Positions 15,169 to 25,300 of a DNA stretch of 33,075 bases are shown piece by piece. Position 1 is the stretch's first letter. Each line of letters starts with the position of its first letter. A program made the translations under genes and the position numbers. The notes beneath the pieces were generated by a model. That model did not search any database and had not been told where the DNA came from. It saw only the letters and a list, made by a program, of their open reading frames with translations. Source of the DNA: Euryarchaeota archaeon UBA256. GTDB taxonomy: Archaea > Thermoplasmatota > Poseidoniia > Poseidoniales > Poseidoniaceae. Location of the stretch: NCBI GenBank assembly GCA_002494645.1, contig DACE01000011.1:1-33075 (forward strand), in the 5' to 3' direction.

Positions 15169-15295
15169 TCTCCTCCCCCCGTGTTTGTGGGGAGTTGGCG
15201 GGCATCAAAAAGGTGTGCGAGTGGAAGTTTGAGCCTTCGGCGGCCAAGACGGGAGCAATACGAGGCTTCATGAATCAAATCCCTCTAAAGCAACC

Positions 15296-16036
15296 ATGGC
15301 AGGAGGCGTTGTTCTGATTACAGGGGCAGGGCAACGGCTCGGGGCTGCTACAGCACGCCGTTTGATGGATGCTGGATTTTTTGTGATGGTTCACGTCCGG
15401 ACATCACTCGAGGCTGCTGAAGAACTTTTGAACGAGGCCGAGCAACGAAATGGCCGTAATTGCGGCTGCATCGTTCAGGCTGATTTGACCGATGACGAGG
15501 CCTTGGCATCCATGCTTGATGAGGTCAAGAAGCATCGGCGAGTTCAAGCAGATGGGTTGTTTGGAATCGTTCATAATGCATCGTTCTATAGCCAATCAAG
15601 TTTTGAAGAAACCTCTCTCGAAGCCTATCGTAAACTCAACCGTTTGCACATGGAAGCACCCTACTTTTTGACCCAGCAATTATTACCTGAATTGCGCCAA
15701 GGTAAGGGGTCAGTGATTGCGATCGTTGACACGTCTTGGGGGCGGGCTTGGAGTGGCCTTGCTCACTACACTTCAAGCAAAGCAGGCCTCAGGCAGCTGA
15801 TGCTCAATCTCGCAGGAGAACTGCCCGATGTGCCGGTGAACTGCGTGGCCCCTGGCGCCATCATGGCTGCAGATTGGGAGGCTGAGCATTTCACAAAGGT
15901 CCTCGAAAAAGTGCCGTTGGGGCGCTCGGGTAAGGCAGAAGACATCGCTGCTGCAGTTCATCACCTCCTAACGACGCCGAGTCTTTCGGGTCAGGTCCTC
16001 CACGTGGACGGTGGTTGGTCGCTTAACGAAGGATGA
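15296..16036 (+). CDS. Short-chain dehydrogenase/reductase, pteridine-reductase-like
   Basis: A 246-residue classical SDR expected to use NADPH. The cofactor motif is TGAGQRLG (9-16), where the Arg after the glycines suits NADPH. The structural motif HNASFYSQ corresponds to NNAS. The catalytic residues are S147, Y158 and K162 (YTSSK), and the C terminus HVDGGWSLNEG is typical. The GAGQRLG, NASFY and short size recall pteridine reductase/FolM (dihydromonapterin reductase) proteins, so reduced-pterin metabolism is a plausible but unproven role. The ATG at 15296 has no obvious ribosome binding site, so a leaderless or short-leader transcript is possible. It is divergent from lipA. Confidence 0.85.
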   Translation: MAGGVVLITGAGQRLGAATARRLMDAGFFVMVHVRTSLEAAEELLNEAEQRNGRNCGCIVQADLTDDEALASMLDEVKKHRRVQADGLFGIVHNASFYSQSSFEETSLEAYRKLNRLHMEAPYFLTQQLLPELRQGKGSVIAIVDTSWGRAWSGLAHYTSSKAGLRQLMLNLAGELPDVPVNCVAPGAIMAADWEAEHFTKVLEKVPLGRSGKAEDIAAAVHHLLTTPSLSGQVLHVDGGWSLNEG

Positions 16037-16075
16037 GATTCATTCAAGTGCACCTTCCTTACCGCATTCAATGAA

Positions 16076-16162
16076 GCAGGGATGGCTGAGTTGGTCAAAG
16101 GCGCCGGGCTTAAGATCCGGTCCCGTATGGGTTCGTGGGTTCGTATCCCACTCCCTGCACCA
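16076..16162 (+). tRNA. tRNA-Leu (anticodon UAA)
   Basis: The acceptor arms GCAGGGA (16076-16082) and TCCCTGC (16152-16158) pair perfectly and are followed by discriminator A and an encoded CCA (16160-16162). The anticodon stem CCGGG/TCCGG encloses CTTAAGA with anticodon TAA at 16111-16113. A long variable arm (TCCC-GTAT-GGG) marks class II, and the T arm is GTGGG-TTCGTAT-CCCAC. No intron is present. It starts 39 bp after the SDR stop. ATTTT directly after CCA may aid termination. Confidence 0.96.
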
Positions 16163-16262
16163 TTTTCCACCCTTTAGGAAGTACCTTGAAACCAAGCATT
16201 GTTCGCACAATCAAGGCAAAACGGTTTAACACCCCCTGCGACACGGAAGAATGGTGAAGGTG

Positions 16263-19214
16263 ATGTCGGGTAGGGATTCGGGCAACGCCGCACAATTCAA
16301 AGCCGTCTTTTTGGTGGTGACGTTCATCGTCTCGTTGCTCTCATTGATGGTACCCCCAACCGAAGTCGTTGCAGAAGCCACCATGCTTGGCGAACCAACA
16401 ACGGTCGACTATGTTTCGTCGGCCGAACAAACCTATGAGTTGTACCTCGACGCACCGAACTCCGAATTTGGTGGTCAAGGGTCCATTACTACAATCGAGC
16501 CCACAGGCGGTCAAGAAGAAGGCAGTGCCATTGACGGCTTGGAATTCCGAAGCACCGAATTGATCAGCGACCTCTACATCAACGGTACGGGTTCATCCAA
16601 CACAGCACGCCTTTCAGTTTACTATCAGTTCAGCGGCACCGACGGTTCAACCGCCGACATGACCTTCTCACTGAAATCCGGTGACCAACAAATCGATTCT
16701 GCAAACCGTCAGTTGGAGAATCCCTGTTCGACGCTCCCTTTCTCACAAAACGGCTGCACGTGGACGGTCATTGAGGTCGAATTTGATATCGGTAACAATG
16801 GCTTTGTCGTTGAACAAGGCAAGCAACTCAAAATCCGAATTGACGCTCAAGCAACCTGCGAGGGAAATACTGGTGACGTTGGTCAAACCGATTGTGATGT
16901 CCAAGTCGCCTTTGGAAAGGTTGGAAGCTCCAACAGTTATTCCCGTTTGCAAATCATGACCAATGCTCTGACAGGTTCGAGCGTGCGAGTTCACAGTTGT
17001 GCTGATGAATTTGGCTGCAATTGGCAGGATGAACAGAAATTCGAATGGTCACCCAACCATCGCCCGAATTTCAGAGAAATACAATTCTCGGTTGAAGTTC
17101 GAGATGCCTTTGGAAGGGACGACATTGAGGAAGTCAACCTCATCATGGACACGCCCAACTCCGCCAATGTTGTCTTTGACGAGAACTTTGACGACGATGA
17201 TTTGAAACTTGACAACAACGGTCTTGTGGGCAATTTCAGTTACACCTACGAAGGCGGGATTGCTGCAGGCGATTACCCCGTTCGCCTCGAAGTTGAAGAC
17301 GTTCAAGGTCATTCAGTTCTGTTTGAACACCCCGGCATTACGATGCTCGAGCACGACATTTACCTTTCTCTGCCACAGAATCAACCTGATGTCGTGCTGT
17401 TCGCACCGGGGGCCTCGGTACTGGTGGAATTCCTCGTTGAACATACGGGCTCTTCATCGAGCAGCCTTGATGTTGTCTTCGACCTGGAGACCAACCTCCC
17501 CAACAGCTGGTCCGACCCGCAGTGGAGTTCTCCCAGCGGGACCTACACGCTCAACAGCGGTGGTGATTCACTCATTCCTGAGCTGGAAATTGTCGTTCCT
17601 GAAGACGATTTGAGCAATGCGCCTGATTCGCTTGAAATCGAAGCTCGTGTCTATGCTGAAAACGACCAGGGGAAAATGGAAGAAGTGGCGATCAAGGTCG
17701 TCACGCTTGACTTTGAAGAAGTAGACGTGTATGCACCTCCTCGAATCTTTATCTACGAAGACGATGAACATCAAAAGCAAATTGCAGATTCAACGCGTCC
17801 AGAAGCCTACGACGAGACCCTTTCCCATTATGTGGACGCCAGTGAAACAGGGGACTTCTACGTCGATGTTTTCAACACAGGATTTACCACTGACGCCTTC
17901 AAAATACGCGTGCTCGAGCAGCCCGATGACTGGCAATATCGGTTCTATGACAACGCTACGGGAATGGAACTGGTTGAGGAAGGAATTTATTCCATTACTC
18001 CCGACATCGGGTCAACACAAATCCTTACCATTCGCATGGAAGTCTATCCTCCTGCTGACCGAAACGGCGTGGACATTGGAATGTTTGAACTCGCCGTATC
18101 CAGCAAAGAAGACTCTGAGCTGAGAACCGATATTTCATTCACCGTTCACCGTACCTTCGGAATCTTGGTGGAGGTTCTGTCGGACAGCGATGGAGTTGGT
18201 GAAGACAATCCACTCGGCCAAGTGGGGCCTGTCGGTCCAGATGCAACCATTTTTTACAATCTGAGAATCACGGATTCGACCAACAGTGGTGCGGGCCAAA
18301 CCACGTGGAAGATCATCAATCCTAGAGACGTCGAGCGAAACGCTGAGGCCAATCCAAAATACACCGCTTGGGACTACACGCTCTCAAACGGCACCAACAC
18401 CAACATCGTTGTTGTCAATCTCGCTCCTGAAGAATATGCAGACATCAAACTCGAAGTCACCCTTCAGGGTCAAGTTGAGGCGGGGGAACACACCGTCTAT
18501 ACTCGAATTATCGAGGAAGGAGTTGATGCCGATGACGCTCGTTACTTTGACCTCCCCATCAAGGTCGTCATTCGCGAGGATGTCGTGCCTGGGCGCATTG
18601 AACTCACCGACAAAACCGAAAAGTCTCGCTTCGCCCCGGGAGAAGATAAGAATCTTGAATATCGAATCAGCAACCAAAACAACATTCCCCTTGACGTTGT
18701 GATTCGTCTTGATACTCCTGTCGGCTGGGAAGGTGCTATCCGTGCGACATCAAGCCAACTCGGCAGTGATTTCCTCATCATCAATCTGCCTGCCTACTCC
18801 TCCAAAGACTTCAGCGTCACCATGACTTCTCCTCAAGACCTCAAAGACAGCAATTCTGTCGCCTTTGAATTCAAAGTCACGCCAATGGACAACGAGACGC
18901 CATATGCTGAAGAATACCAGCAGAAGTTTGTCTTCAATTACATGACCGAATGTGACGGCGTCTCTTGCCTTGTTAGGGAACTGATCAACCCCGAACCACA
19001 AACCATGGTTTTCTACGTGCTCATCGGTGCACTGGTCGTGTACGCTGCCCGTCGTGGCCGAACCGAAAACGGTGAGTTCTACGCCCACGATATGGCCGAA
19101 ATCGAACTTAAAGGAATTGAGGTCGAAGATGATGCTGATGACCTCCCGCCAGCAGTGACTGCTGATGACGATGATGACGATCTCGAACTGCTGGATGAAT
19201 TGGACGATTTGTGA
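16263..19214 (+). CDS. Large secreted surface protein, single C-terminal anchor and acidic tail
   Basis: A protein of about 983 residues that I cannot assign to a named function. It has an N-terminal signal peptide (hydrophobic FKAVFLVVTFIVSLLSLMV), a first beta-rich domain whose cysteines (NPCST, NGCTW, ATCEG, TDCDV, HSCADEFGC) could form disulfides, then successive Ig-like/NEW3-CARDB-like beta-sandwich modules with repeated phrases such as VDVFNTGFTTDAFKI and EYRISNQNNIPLDVVI. One transmembrane helix (about 914-930, MVFYVLIGALVVYAA) is followed by RRGR and a very acidic cytosolic tail with six consecutive Asp. The ATG at 16263 is preferred because GGTGA lies 5 nt upstream; an in-frame ATG at 16251 is the alternative. 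It sits just upstream of a second giant surface gene. Confidence 0.8.
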   Translation: MSGRDSGNAAQFKAVFLVVTFIVSLLSLMVPPTEVVAEATMLGEPTTVDYVSSAEQTYELYLDAPNSEFGGQGSITTIEPTGGQEEGSAIDGLEFRSTELISDLYINGTGSSNTARLSVYYQFSGTDGSTADMTFSLKSGDQQIDSANRQLENPCSTLPFSQNGCTWTVIEVEFDIGNNGFVVEQGKQLKIRIDAQATCEGNTGDVGQTDCDVQVAFGKVGSSNSYSRLQIMTNALTGSSVRVHSCADEFGCNWQDEQKFEWSPNHRPNFREIQFSVEVRDAFGRDDIEEVNLIMDTPNSANVVFDENFDDDDLKLDNNGLVGNFSYTYEGGIAAGDYPVRLEVEDVQGHSVLFEHPGITMLEHDIYLSLPQNQPDVVLFAPGASVLVEFLVEHTGSSSSSLDVVFDLETNLPNSWSDPQWSSPSGTYTLNSGGDSLIPELEIVVPEDDLSNAPDSLEIEARVYAENDQGKMEEVAIKVVTLDFEEVDVYAPPRIFIYEDDEHQKQIADSTRPEAYDETLSHYVDASETGDFYVDVFNTGFTTDAFKIRVLEQPDDWQYRFYDNATGMELVEEGIYSITPDIGSTQILTIRMEVYPPADRNGVDIGMFELAVSSKEDSELRTDISFTVHRTFGILVEVLSDSDGVGEDNPLGQVGPVGPDATIFYNLRITDSTNSGAGQTTWKIINPRDVERNAEANPKYTAWDYTLSNGTNTNIVVVNLAPEEYADIKLEVTLQGQVEAGEHTVYTRIIEEGVDADDARYFDLPIKVVIREDVVPGRIELTDKTEKSRFAPGEDKNLEYRISNQNNIPLDVVIRLDTPVGWEGAIRATSSQLGSDFLIINLPAYSSKDFSVTMTSPQDLKDSNSVAFEFKVTPMDNETPYAEEYQQKFVFNYMTECDGVSCLVRELINPEPQTMVFYVLIGALVVYAARRGRTENGEFYAHDMAEIELKGIEVEDDADDLPPAVTADDDDDDLELLDELDDL

Positions 19215-19227
19215 GCCGATTTTTGGT

Positions 19228-19259
19228 GTTCAGAACGTACCTTGTATGAACATCGTACC
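19228..19259. promoter_or_regulatory. Repeated GAAC/CGTACC elements before the giant surface gene
   Basis: The 89-bp gap between the two surface genes contains GTTC-A-GAAC (19228-19236) and CGTACC twice (19236-19241 and 19254-19259), each preceded by GAAC. This could be a regulator site for the second gene or chance. No convincing TATA box is visible. Confidence 0.25.
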
Positions 19260-19303
19260 ATTTCCCTTATGAGGCATCAAAAACAGCGTAAGGTGTGAGA
19301 ACC

Positions 19304-22300
19304 ATGCAGACAGGCTCAAAACTCTCCGGTGCGGCGGTCCGACAGGCCATGGCAGAGCGCAAAAAAGCGGTAAAATCCCTCTTCCTCACGGCATTGATGG
19401 TGTTTTCCACCCTTACTGCAATTCAATACGCCGCCGTTGACGTTCAGGCGGCTTCCGACCAAGACGGTGACGGACTGACATACGGGCTGGAATACCTCAT
19501 GAATACTCAGCCCAATGATCCGGATTCCGATAATGACGGACTTCCGGATGGCTGGGAGTGGAAGTACGGATTGGATCCGCTTTCATCATCGGGTGCCAAC
19601 GGGGCTGTAGCCGACCCTGACGGAGATGGAATGTCCAATCTCCAAGAATACCTCTACCTCCAACCCTCCGGGTGGGATAACACAAACACGGCCTCAGTGC
19701 TTGACAACGGCGTTTGGTGGAATGGAACCATTCCCGTGAATGACTGGAACGAGGAAGGAGCCCTTCAGTTCAACCAGCCGGGTTGTGGCGACTCGGGTTC
19801 CGATGGAACGGGCAGCATCATTCTCTGCGACGAAGACCCCGTAGGCAACATCTGCGCCAACGGCTTTGATGATGACAAAGATGGATTTGTTGACGCAGCT
19901 GACAGCGATAACGACGGCGACCAGGATTGTCTCAGCGATGATGACGACGGTGACGGTGTTATCGATGAAGACCCAGCAGGTTGGGACACCGACGGCGACG
20001 GTATGAGTGACGGATGGGAAGCAGCCAACGGCCTCAACGCAACTTCACCCTCCGGTGATGATGGGCCCAACGGTGACCCCGACAATGACGGTCTCATCAA
20101 CCTCATGGAATTCGTAAACCCTACGTGGACGACCATGTGCGGTTCTTCTCCTTGTTTTAGAAACGGTCCTGATGGAATTGTCACTGAAACGACCTCACCT
20201 TGTGACCCTGTTCAAGGAATTGGCCCGGGAGCCTGTGCGACCTATACCGCCGAAGTAGACGGTATCACTTCGACCAGCCCCCAACGAGCCGATACCGACG
20301 GGGATGGCCTCAACGATTCCTACGAGGCATTGACACTTCTCACCGATCCGACTGCAGCAGATACCGATAACGACGGCATCAGTGACGGTGTTGAAGTGAA
20401 CGGTGCATATGGCAACCCTGCCCAAGCAAGTGACCCACGCAACAACAACACTGATGGTGACGCTTTTGATGACGGGGATGAAGATTCAAATTTCAACGGT
20501 CTGGTCGATCCGGGTGAAACCGACCCAACCCGCCGTGAAGATGCGGGAGATGCGGACAATGACGGGATTCAAAATTGGGAGGAAAACCTCACATGTACGC
20601 TCTGGGATGTCGCTGATACCGATTTCGGAGGAATCAATGACGGCGAGGAACGTAACGTGAGCCACGGTACGGACCCTTGTGACTCCTTGGTCAATTTCGA
20701 AACTACCTTTGTTCAATATACAAGTACAACCAACCGAGTTGAAGTTGGTAACGGCTCAGGTTTCAACCCTGGAGGTGGGGTTGGCTGGTACAACGTTTCG
20801 GGTTCTTGGCAGTCCTTCGCCTATGCGACGATCGTCAATAACGTGCTTCAGGGCGTGTCCAACGGACCGACTGGGACGGCTACAGATGTTGCCAACCGCA
20901 ACGGTTCATTCTGCCACACAGACGCCGTTGCATCCGGAACCATCGGTACGACGCAGCAATATTGTGATGATGATTATGAAGACTCAGACGCCGATGGTTT
21001 GGCCGACTGGCAGGAATTGCTCGGCACCTTCGGATGGTTCTCAAATCCGAGTATTGCTGATTCTGATGGCGACGGTGTGAATGACTTCGATGAAGTTGCT
21101 GACAACACAGACCCGAATGAACCCTGTACCAACCTTCTTGATGATGACGGTGACGGATTGAACAATTATTTCGAGAATACAACTGGATGTGACCTTATTT
21201 ACATCGGCATTACCAACGGTTCTCAAGATGTTTGGTTGACGACTTACAACTCTTACGATACCGATCAGGGTGGTGTTGATGACCGTACGGAATACTTTGA
21301 CGGCACCAATCCAGAAAATGATCCAACCGACGATATCCAGCCCGATGACTTTGACGGGGACGGTATTCCAGATGCAATTGAAAATCAAACAGGAACGGAT
21401 TGGACCAATCCCGATACGGATGGCGGAGGAATGCTTGACGGTCAGGAGTGTCCCGAGTTGTACTGGTTCGTGAATTGTGCGGGTGCACCCTTTGACCCCT
21501 TCGACCCCACCGATGATATTCTCAACAATGATGTTGTGTTCTATGCAAACAACACCTCTGGCGTCGTCGATCTCAACCTTGAACATCGGTGGCGCACCAT
21601 CACCAACGACTTCTACACGGGTTCAACATATGCTCACCTTGATTCTGTTCATCCGAGCAGCAACCTCACGGTCCCAGTGACCAATCTCACCCATTTGGCT
21701 CCGGCATCCTTTGCCAATTCAACGGTGGAATGGGATTTCAAATTCTCTCAACCGCTCTCTTCAGGTCCTGTGCCTGCACCGGCGTATTACTCCAATGTCT
21801 CGTTTTACTTCGAAACGTTCTCATCATTGCTTCGCAGTAACGATACTCACATTATTAATCTCGATTCTGGCTCCATTGAGCAAATCGTTTACGAGCAACC
21901 AGAGTATTACTTCGACTGGGCTACACTTGCAGCAACAACGGTTCCGGGGCAAAATCTCCCCTACGAACTCATTACGCCCTCCGAATTCACAGACACCACC
22001 GACCCGAGTTCATATCTGTTCAATGTGACCAACGCCATCATCAGCGAATCGGGAGCAACCGATGCATATTCGAGCGCACTTGCGCTTGAAGACTTCATCA
22101 TCAACGGGAACAGCACGACAGAGTTCAAGCGAAATTACAACGGTTCAGGAACCATCAATCCCGTAGACACATCGTTGAATGTACTTGAAAACCGCAAGGA
22201 AGGTACCTGTCGAGAATTCAACACGCTCTTCGTTACCATGGCTCGTCTCGCAGGCCTACCTGCCCGTCAAGTGACGGGGTACATCGGTGGAACTTGGACG

Positions 22301-25300
22301 GGTGACGGCTATGCTGTGTACGCTGACAACGCAGCTACGTGGTCCGAAGTCCGCTTGCAACAAAACAGTGCTAACGGAAACACGGACCTCGGCTGGATTG
22401 CCTTCGACCCCTGCCCACCTGCAGAAGAGATTGAAATCGTCAACCAAACCATTTCGACCTTTACTGTGAGCCGCGACGCCAGTACCAACCTCACGGTTTC
22501 GGGACAGCTTCGATATGCAGCCAACGGTACGCCTGCCACGAGTATACGCGTGATGGCTTACTTGACGCCCGTGGCCGACGCTTCCTTTGTTCCAGGCCCT
22601 GGCGGTGTCATCGAGCGCATGCTTTCAGAAAACATGACCGATGCCAACGGTAACTTCACAATTACTGGCTTCCCGAGCGCCATCACCGCTCCGGGTATGC
22701 ACAACATTGTAATCGAACATCGGCAGTCTGGTTATGTATCGACAGATGGAGTGATCTATGACGGCTACGTCAATGTCACTGAAAATGCGACCATCGTCCA
22801 TACGGCACCCGGTGCGATCAATGCTCCAGTCGCAGGTGCGGGTGCCACGACGGTACTCGAGGGACGGCTTGAATTGGCGAACCAACCAACGGACGAATAT
22901 ACCAACCTCCCCAATCAAACGGTGTGGCTATCCTACACTTCTTCGGTTGATGGTGCTCAAAATTTCTCTGCACAGGCTGACAGCAGTGGTGCTTGGGCCA
23001 TTACGCTTAATCTCAGTGAATTTGAGACAAAAGGCAACCTCTCTGCCACCCTCGGTTTCTCTGGATGGCAAGACACATCCATCAGTGCCATCACTCTGCC
23101 ACAATTCCACCTCAATCCAACAACCACCTCAATTGTGCTCAATGTCACCGACGCACCCAACCTCACGGCGACGATTGAAGGGCCTTTGACCAACAGGAGT
23201 ATACTGCTTTTGGGTGACGACGTTTGGGTGAACGGTTCGGCTGTTTCCGTAGGCTCTTCGCCCGTTTCCCTTGCCGGGGACCTTCAGTTGGCTATTCGTA
23301 CCAACGATAGCGGTGACCTCTTTACCGAAGTATTCAACACAAGCGTGAGTGGAACTTTCTCAATTCAATATCTGCTACCAAATAACCTGTCCATTGCGGC
23401 TGGAGTGATCGAAGTGCGATTGCGTTTCTTCCCTGCTTCACTCCCTGCTACCGATGATGCAGACGTGAGTGCTGGTGCACCGTACTTCCTGCGTGGATTC
23501 CTCTCATTCGTGGTCGAAGATTCCGCTCAAATCCGAGGTCAAGATGCTGTAGTGAATGTTCAAATCAACGACCATCGCGGCGTTTCAGCCTCACCTGACT
23601 TGCTGGGCAATTACGATTTCACCTTCAACGGCTCATGGTTCAACACGACCGTTGATCCTGAACTTGATTTCCTCGAACTCGAACTCGTCCTCGCCTCAAA
23701 TCTACTCGCTGGTGATTACCCAATCGGGGTTTCCTTCAACGGCTCGGATTACTACCAGGTCTCTACGGGCTTCGGCTCGATACGAGTTCAGGCTGATATT
23801 GACTGGAACTTATCCATCGCTCAAGATTGGACCTATATGGGCAATTCAACCCGACTGGTTGGTGACATCTTTGATTCGGTATTCTTGACGCCAGTTATTG
23901 GTAACGAGACGCTGATTTTGGTTTCGTTGAACACGGACGAAGGTCCCATTGACATTGCGAGCTCATCACTCAACAATACCACGGGAGCTTTCGATATACC
24001 CATCACCATGCCGACCTTCCTTGCATCCGGTGCCTATGAACTGGTTCTTGACTTTGATTTCATGACGCTCGCACCACCTGGCGGCGCTTACTACGCCTAC
24101 GTTGATTCCTCAATGCCACCCGCCCCACCGACCCTCATCTCAACGCTCGGGGGTATTGTCACGGATGCAGTGGTTGAGGCTGAACGGGGAGCCTACATCG
24201 TTCAGATGAACGATACGGTTGACTGGACGGCTAAGATTACTGATTTGGCAGACAGTTCAAACATCAGCGGAGCAGCTGTCGAATACATCTGGGATTACGG
24301 CAATACCAATCAGAGCCTCGGCACCGTCTCATCAGGTGCTGACGGTAATGCGACCTTCAGTTTCACACCATCGGGCATCGCACCGGGTCATTATGACGTG
24401 CTCATCGTGGTTCAAGACGATCTCAGTTCGGCATTAAGCGCTGGGAATTCACGCCGATACGGTAATTCAACTCTGATCAACGTCACAGTTCAAGTGAACA
24501 GCAATGTTCAGTTCATCTCGGTACCAACCACCGTCACTGCCGGCGTTTCTTTCAATGTCATCGGCTCGATACAGGATGCAGACAACAGCACCCGTCCGCT
24601 CATCTCTGCGGTTCGCTTGGATGCCTTCTGGCTTGAGAACCCAGATGAGATTCTTGTGAGCAATTTCGCCACGACCAACAATGGTAGTTTCAACATGACT
24701 GTCCCCACCGATACAGCAGGAAACGGAACCACACGTGGGCCTCACACACTCGTGGTCAGCGTTGTCAACGAATCCTCACCCTTCTACCTCACGGCATCTG
24801 CACAGTCACCAATTCAGGTGATGGGCGTTTCTCGTCTGGAGAACCTGGTCCCACTGAATGCAGTCGTCATCAACCGTGGAAATACCGTGAACATGTCGGC
24901 TAAATTAGTAGAAGCATCTGACCTCTTTGCGCCTCTGTCAAGTTACGAGGTCGGTCTTGAATTCCATGAAACATGGCTCGCTCCTCAAACAACCGATGGT
25001 GAAGGCTATGCTAACTTCTCTTACCAGATCCCATACGACCATCCTCTCGGTCTTATCGTGGTCCAAATGGTCTTCAACGGCTCCTCAGACCTCTTGTCAA
25101 CCAGTGCAAATCTCACTACAATTACGGTACGGTCTCTTACGTTCATTGTAATCGACCCCGTAGCAGCCAATCCAGTAGCGGGTACATCCTTCAACATCAG
25201 TGGACAAATCGTTTCGGACAACGGCTCTGGTTTGGTCGAACGTGATAACTCGGTTCTATCCAACGCCAACATCTTGTTCTCGTTGGACCGTCAACCCGTC

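Noticed and set aside
15101..15271. 56-codon minus-strand frame beginning MKPRIAPVLA and overlapping the lipA start
   Set aside because: No ribosome binding site or family similarity, and its second half is an out-of-frame reading of lipA. A leader peptide is possible but unsupported.
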